Origin: Telmatospirillum siberiense | Lineage (GTDB): Bacteria; Pseudomonadota; Alphaproteobacteria; Rhodospirillales; Magnetospirillaceae | Length of the DNA: 64,000 bases | Direction: 5' to 3' | Assembly (NCBI RefSeq): GCF_002845745.1 | Contig: NZ_PIUM01000004.1 | Coordinates: 186,001 to 250,000 of the forward strand | Shown: positions 6,696 through 14,992 of the stretch, piece by piece | How positions within the stretch are numbered: position 1 is the first letter of the stretch | How the letters are laid out: each line of letters opens with the position of its first letter | Notes under the pieces: model-generated | What the model was told of the DNA's origin: nothing | What the model saw: only the letters and a program-made list of their open reading frames with translations | The model's database searches: none | Program-made: the position numbers and the translations under genes

Positions 6696-9539
6696 TCATT
6701 CCGCCGCCGTATCGGGGGCCAGGACGCGCCGGCGCAGGGGATCGGTTTCCCGGCGCAGACGTTGCCAGTCGGAAGGATGGTTGCTGCGCGTCACCTGGAC
6801 CGCGGTCACCTTGTATTCCGGGCAATTGGTCGCCCAGTCGGAATAGTCCGTGGTCACCACGTTGGCGCCGGTTATCGGATGGTGGAATGTGGTGTAGACC
6901 ACGCCTTGCGGCATGCGTTCCGAGATGACGGCGCGCAGGCTCGTGGCGCCGACCCGGCTGGCCAGCGAGACGGAATCGCCGTCCCGGATGCCGCGTTCCT
7001 CGGCGTCGTGAGGATGAATTTCCAGCAGATCCTCGGGGTGCCATTGGACGTTGTCGGTGCGCCGGGTCTGCGCCCCCACATTGTATTGGCTCAAGATCCG
7101 TCCCGTGGTGAGGATCAGCGGGAAGAAACGCGAGGCCCGTTCCTCGGTGGGGACGAATTCGGTGATCATGAAGCGTCCCTTGCCGCGCACGAAACCGTCC
7201 CGGTGCATGATCGGCGTGCCCTCCGGCGAGGCCTCGTTGCAGGGCCATTGCACGCTGCCCAACCGGTCCAGCTTGGCGAAGCTGACGCCTTGGAAGGTGG
7301 GGGTGAGGCGGGCGATCTCGTCCATGATGCCGGCGGCATTCGGCCAGGACATGGGATAGCCCAAGGCGCCGGCCAATTCGGAAACCACCTGCCACTCCTG
7401 CTTGCCGCTCCGTGGCGCCATCACCGGACGGACCCGGTTGATCCGGCGTTCGGCGTTGGTGAAGGTGCCATCCTTTTCAAGGAAGGACGTGCCGGGCAGG
7501 AAGACATGGGCGAAGGTCGCCGTCTCGTTCAGGAAGAGATCCTGAACGACAAGGAGTTCAAGGGCTTCCAGGGCGGCGCTGACATGATGGGTGTTGGGGT
7601 CCGATTGGGCGATGTCCTCGCCCTGGACGAACAGGCCCTTGAAACTGCCCTCGATGGCGGCATCGAACATATTGGGAATGCGCAAGCCCGGTTCGCCGTC
7701 GAGGCCGATTCCCCAGTCGATTTCGAAGAGCCGGCGCGTCGCCTCGTCGGACACATGACGGTAGCCCGTGAATTCGTGGGGGAAGGAGCCCATGTCGCAC
7801 GAGCCTTGGACATTGTTCTGTCCGCGCAACGGATTGACGCCGACGCCGTCCCGGCCGATGTTGCCGGTGGCCATGGCCAGGTTGGCCATGGCCATCACCA
7901 TCGTCGAGCCCTGGCTGTGTTCGGTGACGCCCAGGCCGTAATAGATGGCCCCGTTCGCCGCCCCCGCGTAAAGGCGGGCGGCCCGGCGGACGTCTTCGGC
8001 GGGGACGCCGGTGACGGCCTCCACCGTTTCGGGGGCATGGCGGAGATCGGCGATGAAGTTTTCCCAGCGGATGAAATCCCGTGGGTCGCAGCGCTCCTTG
8101 ACGAACGGCTGATCGACCAGTCCCTCGGTGACGATCACATGGGCAAGGGCGTTGATCATCGCCACATTGGTTCCCGGCCTGAGCGGCAGATGGGCGGCGG
8201 CCCGGACATGGGGCCCGCGCACCAGGTCGATGCGGCGCGGATCGACCACCAGCAACTGGGCTCCCTGACGCAACCGCTTTTTCAGGCGCGAGGCGAAGAC
8301 CGGGTGGCCGTCGGTCGGATTGGCTCCGATCAGCAGGATCACGTCGGCCTTGGCGACGCTTTTGAAGTCCTGCGTGCCGGCCGAGGTGCCGAATGTCTGC
8401 TTGAGCCCGTAGCCGGTCGGCGAATGGCAGACGCGGGCGCAGGTGTCGACGTTGTTGTTGCCGAAGGCGGCGCGGATCATCTTCTGGACCGCATAGACCT
8501 CCTCATTGGTGCAACGCGACGAGGTGATTCCGCCGATGGCGCCGCGACCGTGCCGCCGCTGGATATCCTTGAACTGCCGGGCCGAATAGGCGATGGCCTC
8601 GTCCCAGCTCACCTCGCGCCAGGGGTCGGTGACCCTCTCGCGGATCATCGGCTTGGTCATGCGGTCCTTGTGGGTCGCGTATCCCCAGGCGAAGCGTCCC
8701 TTGACGCAGGAGTGGCCCTCGTTGGCGCCGCCGTCTTTCAGCGGCACCATGCGCACGACGCGGTCGCCCTGCATTTCAGCCTTGAAGGAGCAGCCGACGC
8801 CGCAATAGGCGCAGGTGGTGATCACCGAATGTTCCGGCTGACCCTGGGCGATGACCGATTTTTCCATCAGGGTGGCGGTCGGGCAAGCCTGCACGCAGGC
8901 CCCGCAAGAGACGCATTCGGAGTTCATGAAATCGCCGGCGCCGGCTGCCACCTTGGAGGCGAAGCCCCGGCCGTCGATGGTCAGCGCGAAGGTGCCTTGC
9001 GTCTCGGCGCAGGCCCGCACGCAGCGCGAGCAGACGATGCATTTCGACGGATCGAAGGTGAAGTAGGGGTTGCTCTGGTCCTTTGGCTGGTCCAAATGGT
9101 TGGCGCCCTTGAACCCATAGCGGACGTCGCGCAGGCCGACCACGCCGGCCATGTCCTGCAACTCGCAACCGCCGTTGGCGGGGCAGGTCAGGCAGTCCAG
9201 CGGATGGTCCGAGATGTAGAGTTCCATCACCCCCTTGCGCAAGGCGGCCAGACGGTCCGTCTGGGTGCGCACCGTCATGCCTTCGGCGACCGGTGTCGTG
9301 CAGGACGCCGGCGTGCCGCGCCGCCCGTCGATCTCCACCAGGCACAGCCGGCAGGATCCGAAGGGTTCCAGGCTGTCGGTGGCGCAAAGCTTGGGGATGG
9401 CGATGCCGGCCTCGGCGGCGGCACGCATTACCGAGGTTCCCTCGGCGGCTTGCAGCGTCCGCCCGTCGATGGAAAGCGTGACCAGATGTTCGGATGGGCG
9501 GGCGGGGGTGCCGAAATCGGTTTCCTGGATCAGGGCCAT
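6696..9539 (-). CDS. fdsA: NAD-dependent formate dehydrogenase alpha subunit, Mo/W catalytic
   Basis: The 947-residue catalytic subunit oxidises formate to CO2 in the cytoplasm. From the N terminus: a NuoG-like [2Fe-2S] domain (C52, C63, C66, C80), a His-Cys [4Fe-4S] site (H112, C116, C119, C125), two ferredoxin clusters (C167/170/173/177 and C209/212/215/219), a further [4Fe-4S] site next to the cofactor (C243, C246, C250, C278), then the molybdopterin domains. The metal ligand is Cys371 in ARVCHSPTG, so this is the cysteine and not the selenocysteine form. GGAGAGAG precedes the ATG. It lies 13 bp after fdsB in the operon. Confidence 0.96.
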   Translation of the reverse strand: MALIQETDFGTPARPSEHLVTLSIDGRTLQAAEGTSVMRAAAEAGIAIPKLCATDSLEPFGSCRLCLVEIDGRRGTPASCTTPVAEGMTVRTQTDRLAALRKGVMELYISDHPLDCLTCPANGGCELQDMAGVVGLRDVRYGFKGANHLDQPKDQSNPYFTFDPSKCIVCSRCVRACAETQGTFALTIDGRGFASKVAAGAGDFMNSECVSCGACVQACPTATLMEKSVIAQGQPEHSVITTCAYCGVGCSFKAEMQGDRVVRMVPLKDGGANEGHSCVKGRFAWGYATHKDRMTKPMIRERVTDPWREVSWDEAIAYSARQFKDIQRRHGRGAIGGITSSRCTNEEVYAVQKMIRAAFGNNNVDTCARVCHSPTGYGLKQTFGTSAGTQDFKSVAKADVILLIGANPTDGHPVFASRLKKRLRQGAQLLVVDPRRIDLVRGPHVRAAAHLPLRPGTNVAMINALAHVIVTEGLVDQPFVKERCDPRDFIRWENFIADLRHAPETVEAVTGVPAEDVRRAARLYAGAANGAIYYGLGVTEHSQGSTMVMAMANLAMATGNIGRDGVGVNPLRGQNNVQGSCDMGSFPHEFTGYRHVSDEATRRLFEIDWGIGLDGEPGLRIPNMFDAAIEGSFKGLFVQGEDIAQSDPNTHHVSAALEALELLVVQDLFLNETATFAHVFLPGTSFLEKDGTFTNAERRINRVRPVMAPRSGKQEWQVVSELAGALGYPMSWPNAAGIMDEIARLTPTFQGVSFAKLDRLGSVQWPCNEASPEGTPIMHRDGFVRGKGRFMITEFVPTEERASRFFPLILTTGRILSQYNVGAQTRRTDNVQWHPEDLLEIHPHDAEERGIRDGDSVSLASRVGATSLRAVISERMPQGVVYTTFHHPITGANVVTTDYSDWATNCPEYKVTAVQVTRSNHPSDWQRLRRETDPLRRRVLAPDTAAE

Positions 9540-9552
9540 GTCGCTCTCTCCG

Positions 9553-11121
9553 TCATTCGGCCGCTCGGGCGTCCGGTTGCCGATGAAAATCGTCGGGAAA
9601 ATGCAGAAGCGCGCTCAACACCGGTTGCGGCGTCAGGCCTCCCATGGCGCAGAGCGAGCCATCGGCCATCACCGCGCAAAGGTCCTTGAGCAGGCTGATA
9701 TTGGCCTCGCGGTCGATGCCGGCGGCGATGCGGTCCATCACCTCGACCCCGCGCACGGCGCCGATCCGGCACGGCGTGCATTTGCCGCAGGATTCCTCGG
9801 CGCAGAATTCCAGGGCGAAACGGGCCTGGACGATCATGTCGACGCCGTCGTCGAAGACCACGATGCCGCCGTGGCCGACCATCGCCCCATGGGCGGCGAA
9901 GGTCTCGTAATCCTTGGCCATGCCGAACTGATCGGGGGGGATGTAGGACCCCAACGGCCCGCCCACCTGGACGGCGCGGATCGGCCGGCCGGTGGCGCTG
10001 CCGCCGCCGAAACGATAGATCAGATCCGAGAGCGAGACGCCGAAGGCCTTCTCGACGAGGCCGCCGCGCCGGATGTTGCCGGCCAGCTGGAAGGGCTGGG
10101 TGCCGCGCGAGCGGCCCATCCCATAGTCGCGATAGAAGGCGGCGCCTCTGGCCAGGATCACCGGGACCGAGGTCAGGGTGAGCACGTTGTTGATTACCGT
10201 CGGCCGGCCGAACAGGCCTTCGATGGCGGGAACCGGCGGCTTGACGCGGACCACGCCGCGCTTGCCCTCGATGCTTTCCAGCATCGAGGTTTCCTCGCCG
10301 CAGATGTAGGCGCCGCCGCCGACGCGGACCTCCAGATGGAAGGTCTTCGGGTGCCCGTGGATGGCGTCGCCCAGCCAGCCCGCCTCATAGGCCCGGGCGA
10401 CGGCCTGGCGGAAGGTGTCGATGGCGTGCGGATATTCGGAACGGATGTAGACATAGCCCCGCGTGGCGCCGACGGCGAGTGCGCAGATGGTCATGCCTTC
10501 GATCAGCAGGAAGGGATCGCCCTCCATGATCATGCGGTCGGCGAAGGTGCCGCTGTCGCCTTCGTCGGCGTTGCAGCAGACGTATTTTTGCGGCGCCTCG
10601 GCCTCCAGCACGGTCTTCCATTTGAGGCCGGTGGGAAAGCCGGCGCCGCCGCGTCCGCGCAAGCCCGAATCGGTGACGGTGGCGATCACGTCGGCCGGCG
10701 TCATGGTCAATGCCTGATCGAGGCCGCCGCCGCCGCCATGGGCCCGGTAATCCTCGATGGACAGGGGATCTATGATGCCGCAGCGGGCGAAGGTCAGGCG
10801 TTCCTGATGTTTCAGGTAGTCGATGTCCTCGGTCGGGCCATGGCCCAGCGGATGGGCGTCGCCTTGCAGAAAACCCGCGTCGAACAGGGAGGGCACGTCC
10901 TCGGCCGCCACCGGGCCATAGGCCACGCGCCCTTTCGGCGTCGTCACCTCGACCAGCGGTTCCAGCCACAGCAGGCCCCGCGAACCGTTGCGGACCAGGC
11001 GCAGGGAAGCGCCCCGGCGGGTCGCCTCGCGACGGATGGCGTCGGCCACCGCCTCGGCGCCCATGGACAGCGCCGCGGCGTCGCGCGGCACATAGACGGT
11101 GACCGGACCGGCCGCCGTCAT
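9553..11121 (-). CDS. fdsB: NAD-dependent formate dehydrogenase beta subunit (NADH/FMN-binding)
   Basis: A 522-residue NuoF-like subunit that passes electrons to NAD+. Residues 1-90 are a thioredoxin-like domain without the usual cluster ligands, as in other FdsB proteins. FMN/NAD-binding glycines lie at 156-163 (GRGGAGFP), with further NuoF signatures NADEGDSGTF and GAYICGEETSML. The [4Fe-4S] ligands are C445, C448, C451 and C491. I took the ATG at 11121 because it overlaps the fdsG stop as ATGA; an open frame upstream of it runs inside fdsG. Confidence 0.95.
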   Translation of the reverse strand: MTAAGPVTVYVPRDAAALSMGAEAVADAIRREATRRGASLRLVRNGSRGLLWLEPLVEVTTPKGRVAYGPVAAEDVPSLFDAGFLQGDAHPLGHGPTEDIDYLKHQERLTFARCGIIDPLSIEDYRAHGGGGGLDQALTMTPADVIATVTDSGLRGRGGAGFPTGLKWKTVLEAEAPQKYVCCNADEGDSGTFADRMIMEGDPFLLIEGMTICALAVGATRGYVYIRSEYPHAIDTFRQAVARAYEAGWLGDAIHGHPKTFHLEVRVGGGAYICGEETSMLESIEGKRGVVRVKPPVPAIEGLFGRPTVINNVLTLTSVPVILARGAAFYRDYGMGRSRGTQPFQLAGNIRRGGLVEKAFGVSLSDLIYRFGGGSATGRPIRAVQVGGPLGSYIPPDQFGMAKDYETFAAHGAMVGHGGIVVFDDGVDMIVQARFALEFCAEESCGKCTPCRIGAVRGVEVMDRIAAGIDREANISLLKDLCAVMADGSLCAMGGLTPQPVLSALLHFPDDFHRQPDARAAE

Positions 11122-11618
11122 GGCGTTTGCTCCGGCGCGGCCGTCGACTGCCCGGCCGAGGCCAGGATGGCGTCGAAACGTTCGGGGCTGACCCGTCCGT
11201 AAAGCTCGCCGTCGACCATCACCGCGGGGCTGAGCGCGCAGTTGCCGAGGCAAAAGACCGGCTCCAGGGTGAATTCCCCGTCTTCCGTGGTTTCGCCCCA
11301 GCCGATCGCCAGATGATGCCGGGCATGGTCTTCCAGGCTGGCCGATCCCATGGATTGGCAGGCCTCCGCCCGGCACAGCTTGACCAGATGGCGTCCGGGA
11401 GGCGTGGTGCGGAAGTCGTGATAGAAGGTGATCACGCCCTGGACGTCGGCCCGGGAAAGCGTCAAGGCCTCGGCCAGGAGCGGAATCGCCTCGGGGGCGA
11501 TGTGGCCGAATTCCACCAGCAGGGCATGCAGCGCGGGAAGCAGCGCCCCCGAAGTGTCGCGATAGTCGTCGATGATGGCCCGCGCCCGCTCGGCGCTCCA
11601 GGCGGCAAATCGTGGCAT
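11118..11618 (-). CDS. fdsG: NAD-dependent formate dehydrogenase gamma subunit
   Basis: A 166-residue NuoE-like thioredoxin-fold subunit. Its [2Fe-2S] cluster ligands are C82 and C87 (KLCRAEACQ) and C123 and C127 (FCLGNC). It is the first gene of the fdsG-B-A-D operon and its stop overlaps the fdsB start. The promoter region upstream, 11619-11827, is AT-rich and holds a LysR-like T-N11-A palindrome. With FdsA and FdsB it forms the soluble NAD+-reducing formate dehydrogenase. Confidence 0.94.
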   Translation of the reverse strand: MPRFAAWSAERARAIIDDYRDTSGALLPALHALLVEFGHIAPEAIPLLAEALTLSRADVQGVITFYHDFRTTPPGRHLVKLCRAEACQSMGSASLEDHARHHLAIGWGETTEDGEFTLEPVFCLGNCALSPAVMVDGELYGRVSPERFDAILASAGQSTAAPEQTP

Positions 11619-11761
11619 CGGCTCTCCCGTCCCGGGCCGTACGTCCGCCTTTTTCCGGTATGGAAGGGCGGTGATCCTTGTCGTTCGCGGATCCGACGGC
11701 GATTGCTAGGGCAGGTTGGGAGCGGTGGGAGCTGTTACAATTTTAATTTTCACATGCCGCA

Positions 11762-11776
11762 ATAGCACAAAGCTAT
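11762..11776. promoter_or_regulatory. Candidate LysR (T-N11-A) box upstream of fdsG
   Basis: ATAGC-ACAAA-GCTAT is a perfect 5-bp inverted repeat that contains the T-N11-A pattern of LysR regulators. It lies ~145 bp upstream of the fdsG start in an AT-rich gap. The nearest LysR gene is at 12361-13377. The site is assigned by pattern only. Confidence 0.4.
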
Positions 11777-11827
11777 CAATCGATCACTCTGCGTCTTCTG
11801 CTGGCGGCCACGGCCCGTTTTTCGGTT

Positions 11828-12250
11828 TTAGCCGGGCCTTTGGGCTTCCGTCGGCAGGAAGATGGCAACAATGTCGCGCGCCAGCCGAACAGGTTTTTTG
11901 GTGACGGAATCCAGGCAGCACCAGCAGCTTTTCACCTCCGCCAGGACCTCGTCGCCGTGATGGATGATCGTTTCATAGAAGGCGCGGGCGCCCTGCAGTT
12001 TTTCCAGGACCACCCGGACCACCACATGATCGTTGAGAAAGGCGGGATGCCGGTAGCTGATCTCGTGTTTCAACGCGACCCAAAGATGGGCCGCGGCGAC
12101 ATCCTTCGGGGCGAGGCGGTACCAATGCCGCAGCACTGCCGCCTGCACCCATTTCAGATAGACGGCGTTATTGACGTGGCCCATTTCGTCGATGTCGTCC
12201 GCGGCGACATCGACGTCGTATTCGTAGGTTTGGATTGTTTGAGATGTCAT
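11828..12250 (-). CDS. Acyl-CoA thioesterase, 4-hydroxybenzoyl-CoA thioesterase family
   Basis: A 140-residue single hot-dog-fold protein. The family signature is DDIDEMGHVNNAVYLKWVQ near the N terminus, with an aspartate/asparagine region at the usual catalytic position, followed by SYRHPAFLND. Such enzymes hydrolyse acyl-CoA thioesters; the substrate is unknown. I chose the internal ATG at 12250, preceded by GAGG, over a TTG 13 codons upstream. It sits between the LysR regulator and the formate dehydrogenase operon on the same strand, but no metabolic link to formate is apparent. Confidence 0.82.
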   Translation of the reverse strand: MTSQTIQTYEYDVDVAADDIDEMGHVNNAVYLKWVQAAVLRHWYRLAPKDVAAAHLWVALKHEISYRHPAFLNDHVVVRVVLEKLQGARAFYETIIHHGDEVLAEVKSCWCCLDSVTKKPVRLARDIVAIFLPTEAQRPG

Positions 12251-12360
12251 GGCTCGATCCTCGAAAGGAACGCCGGCAGATTGCCGCAAGCAATCATAGA
12301 CGCTCTTACCCGGCCTGTTAAGGCTCCCTATTGGCTAAGAACGTCGGTATATTATTATAA

Positions 12361-13377
12361 CTATATGATTTTACTAATAATATTATCATGTGAGATATTT
12401 GTTTTTTCAACTTTCCGATAGCGGTCGGGCAATAGGGCCGGGCTATCGATACCCGCTTTCATCAATGCCTGTCGGGTCATCTCGGCGATGCGGCGCGGGA
12501 CGTCGTCCTCGGTCAGCGTCTTGGCCAGGGCCAGCGCGCTGGGGATGGCGGGGGTCCGGTCGGCATAGACCAGTCCGACCACATGGGCGATATCGGGTCC
12601 GGTCAGATGCAGCGCGATCAGATTGTCGCCCGGCGGCCACAAGGCCACCAGCTGACCGGGAATGATGCTGGACCACGGGCCGTGGCTGACCATCGTGCAG
12701 AGATTGATCAGGGAATTGGTTTCCATGGCCGGGCGCACCGCGCATCCCGCCATCCGGAAGGCGGATTCGACGATGCGCCGGTTCTGCATGTCCGGGGTCA
12801 GCAGGCAAAGCGGCAGGCCGGCGGCCTCCGTCCAGGTGAGCGAAGTCCGTCCGCCGAAGATGCCGGAGCGCTGGGTCAGCAGAAAATAGTGTTCGGAATA
12901 AAGCGCCGCCATGCGGACATTGACCAGGGCTTCGTTGTCGAGATAGGTCACGGCGGCGTCAAGGGAGAATTCGTCGAGGCCCCGCTGGATATCGCGCGAA
13001 CTGGAAGAAAGGATCTGCGTCCTGACATGGGGATGGCGGGCCGAGAAGGGGGTCACCAGATGGGCCACGGCCGGAAGCGCCGTCGGAATGACGCCGATTC
13101 GGACGACGCCGCTCAAGCCCTGGCCGAAAGACCCCAGTTCCTGGCGCAATCCCGCGCAATCGGCAAGAATTTGCCGGGCGTATTCAAGGACCTTCTCTCC
13201 TTCCGGCGTAAACCCCTGGAACACGCGGCCGCGAACGACGATGGGGACGCGCAGATCCTGCTCCAACTGCCTGATGGCGTTGGACAGGGTGGGTTGCGAG
13301 ATGTGAACCGCCGCCGCCGCCCTGCCGAAATGCCGTTCGCGGGCCAGCGACAAAAGATAGCCGAGCTTGCGGATCAC
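12361..13377 (-). CDS. LysR-family regulator, probable formate dehydrogenase regulator (FdsR-like)
   Basis: A 338-residue LysR protein with a winged HTH (LSLARERHFGRAAAAVHISQ, TLSNAIRQLEQDL) and a LysR substrate-binding domain (VRIGVIPTALPAVAHLV). LysR genes with this style of N terminus (MIRKLGYLLSLARERHFGRA) commonly accompany fds operons, so it probably responds to formate and activates fdsG; this is inference. The start is GTG at 13377 and overlaps the stop of an 11-codon minicistron that carries the good ribosome-binding site. The C terminus runs about 20 residues past the usual LysR end, through an AT-rich stretch. Confidence 0.85.
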   Translation of the reverse strand: MIRKLGYLLSLARERHFGRAAAAVHISQPTLSNAIRQLEQDLRVPIVVRGRVFQGFTPEGEKVLEYARQILADCAGLRQELGSFGQGLSGVVRIGVIPTALPAVAHLVTPFSARHPHVRTQILSSSSRDIQRGLDEFSLDAAVTYLDNEALVNVRMAALYSEHYFLLTQRSGIFGGRTSLTWTEAAGLPLCLLTPDMQNRRIVESAFRMAGCAVRPAMETNSLINLCTMVSHGPWSSIIPGQLVALWPPGDNLIALHLTGPDIAHVVGLVYADRTPAIPSALALAKTLTEDDVPRRIAEMTRQALMKAGIDSPALLPDRYRKVEKTNISHDNIISKII

Positions 13378-13409
13378 GCGGCGCGGCTGTCTTGGATCTG
13401 GTTGGTCAT
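13374..13409 (-). other. 11-codon minicistron coupled to the LysR start
   Basis: ATG at 13409 reads MTNQIQDSRAA and stops at a TGA overlapping the GTG of the LysR gene (GTGA). GGGGAGA lies 7-8 bp before this ATG, while no such site precedes the GTG itself. It may be a leader that couples translation. The alternative is a one-base sequence error that has split a longer N terminus. Confidence 0.4.
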
Positions 13410-13585
13410 GTCGTCATCTCCCCGAATTTTCCAGAGAGATGGGGAGAGGTCGCAGGCTTTGCTACCGGTGGGGTGCATATGATCCGTCTAAAGTCGAAAA
13501 GGCGGCTTCGATATGACAATTTTGTTGCGGGAACGGGTGATCGCGGGGATAAGGCCGGACAGGGCCATATGGACGAAGCGGAACC

Positions 13586-14068
13586 ATGGGCGACGGAAGA
13601 ACGAAAGAGAAGTTGTTCCAGCAATATGCGGCACTACCGTATGCGGTACGGGATGGCGAGCTGATGGTCGCCCTGATCACGTCGCGGCAGAGCGGGCGCT
13701 GGATCATTCCGAAGGGGTGGCCGGAAAAAGGTCTGTCGGGCCATGAGGTCGCCGCTCGCGAGGCCTTCGAGGAGGCCGGACTGGTCGGCGAGGTCGATCT
13801 GGTCCCCTTGAGTTCCTTCCGTTATGCCAAACGTCTTGACGGCGCCGTTCGCAAATTGTGCGAGGTCGAGGTCTATGCCCTGGCGGTGCATCAGGTGCTC
13901 GACGATTGGCCGGAACGCCACCAGCGACAACGCGAATGGCTGACGCCGGGACAAGCCGCCATGCGGGTGACCGATGCCGGCCTGATCCAGTTGCTGCTCG
14001 ACCTTACCGATTACGGCGAGGAAGAGGCGGAAAAACCCGTCGGTTTGTCGATGATCCGCTTCCGGTAA
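13586..14068 (+). CDS. NUDIX hydrolase
   Basis: A 160-residue protein with a Nudix core: WIIPKGWPEKG followed by REAFEEAGL, which matches the REUxEExGU half of the Nudix box, while the first glutamate position of the box is not canonical. Relatives with this PKGWP pattern hydrolyse nucleoside diphosphates linked to another moiety, including dinucleoside polyphosphates; the substrate is not predictable here. GGAAC precedes the ATG. It stands alone, with a repeat element directly after the stop. Confidence 0.87.
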   Translation: MGDGRTKEKLFQQYAALPYAVRDGELMVALITSRQSGRWIIPKGWPEKGLSGHEVAAREAFEEAGLVGEVDLVPLSSFRYAKRLDGAVRKLCEVEVYALAVHQVLDDWPERHQRQREWLTPGQAAMRVTDAGLIQLLLDLTDYGEEEAEKPVGLSMIRFR

Positions 14069-14100
14069 GGGCCTGTTATAAATTATCGAATCAACCGGCC
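14069..14100. repeat. Dispersed 3'-end repeat, copy A
   Basis: The sequence GGGCCTGTTATAAATTATCG plus AATCAACCGGCC starts at the base after the NUDIX stop codon. A near-identical copy follows the dgoA stop at 23720, and its reversed ATTTATAACAG core recurs inside the tandem repeat at 50256-50413. The ends are complementary (GGCC...GTT / AAC...GGCC), so it can form a hairpin. It is probably a small REP-like element. Confidence 0.65.
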
Positions 14101-14173
14101 TCCAGCCGCTTGAGGACATTTGGCCAGCTTCTCTTCGTTCTCTTATGGTTCCTGTGCGCTCCGGCTTTTGATT

Positions 14174-14324
14174 AACCACCAAGGCACCAAGACACCAAGG
14201 TGGCGGAGCGTGCCACAGGCATTTTCCCGTCCCGTCATCGGCTGTCGGCCGTATGCCTGCGGCGCAGATTGGCCGCCGCCGACCGATCCGAAAGACGCCT
14301 TGGTGTCTTGGTGCCTTGGTGGTT
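14174..14324. repeat. Perfect 27-bp inverted repeat flanking ~97 bp
   Basis: Arm one at 14174-14200 begins AACCACCAAGGCACC; arm two at 14298-14324 is its exact reverse complement and ends GGTGCCTTGGTGGTT. Each arm is itself made of ACCAAGRC-type short repeats. The enclosed 97 bp holds no convincing reading frame. The arrangement resembles a REP pair or a tiny non-autonomous element; no flanking target duplication was recognised. Confidence 0.75.
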
Positions 14325-14363
14325 CAAAATATCCGGGGTTGCCTAAGGTCTCGTCCGTTCCTC

Positions 14364-14918
14364 TCACGGACCGGTCGAGCGGTCACCGCTGCGGACCCAC
14401 TGGTCGAGCGTGGCGGAAAGGTCGTCCCAACCATAGCCCAGGGCGTCGACCAATCGGCCATCGAAAGGGATCTGCCGGTTCATGACCAATCTGGCCCCCA
14501 GCCGTTCATAGAAGAAACGGGCCGGATTGGCCCGCAGCACCCAGACCAGGGCCGACGGATAGTTCGAGGCCACGAGATTGGCCATCAGCGCCAGCAGCAG
14601 TTGCCGGCCGATTCCCATTCCCTGCGCATCCGGCGTCACATAGAGCATGAAGACTTCGCCCTTGTAGGGCAGGGCGGGATCGCGCTGGCGGCCGCATTGC
14701 CCATAGCCCAGCAACCCTCGTTCGTCACCGTCCCACACGACGATTCCCCTGGGCCAGCGGCGTAGTTCCGCCGTCCAGGAGGTGGTGAGCCGGGCAACCG
14801 ACATGTTCAAAAGGGATTTGTCGGTCAGAATGCCGGCATAGGTTGTCTGCCAGGTTTCGACCTCGATGCGGGCTATCGCCGGAGCGTCGAGGAGTCTCGC
14901 TTTTCTAACGCCGCTCAT
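14364..14918 (-). CDS. GNAT-family N-acetyltransferase
   Basis: A 184-residue acetyltransferase. The acetyl-CoA-binding motif A is visible as MLYVTPDAQGMGIGRQLL near the middle, followed by WVLRANPARFFYERLGA, the usual motif B. The substrate is unknown. The ATG at 14918 has a strong ribosome-binding site (AGGAGGGGACC); the frame stays open further upstream without a better start. It lies downstream of tonB on the same strand but 74 bp away, so it could be read from that operon. Confidence 0.85.
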   Translation of the reverse strand: MSGVRKARLLDAPAIARIEVETWQTTYAGILTDKSLLNMSVARLTTSWTAELRRWPRGIVVWDGDERGLLGYGQCGRQRDPALPYKGEVFMLYVTPDAQGMGIGRQLLLALMANLVASNYPSALVWVLRANPARFFYERLGARLVMNRQIPFDGRLVDALGYGWDDLSATLDQWVRSGDRSTGP

Positions 14919-14992
14919 GGTCCCCTCCTGGTCGGTCAGCATAGCACAAGTCGGAATAGGCCTCATGGGGGAGGAAAGGCCCCCAACCCCAT

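Noticed and set aside
6696-9539. Selenocysteine in the formate dehydrogenase
   Set aside because: The metal-ligand position is a normal cysteine codon (Cys371) and the frame has no internal TGA.
6621-9689. A very long plus-strand open frame (over 1000 codons) opposite fdsA
   Set aside because: It is the antisense shadow of fdsA: all clusters and cofactor motifs are on the minus strand, and the plus-strand translation is His/Gly/Arg-rich without any domain.
9235-11202. Plus-strand frame of ~650 codons opposite fdsB
   Set aside because: Antisense shadow caused by GC-rich codon bias; the NuoF motifs are on the minus strand.
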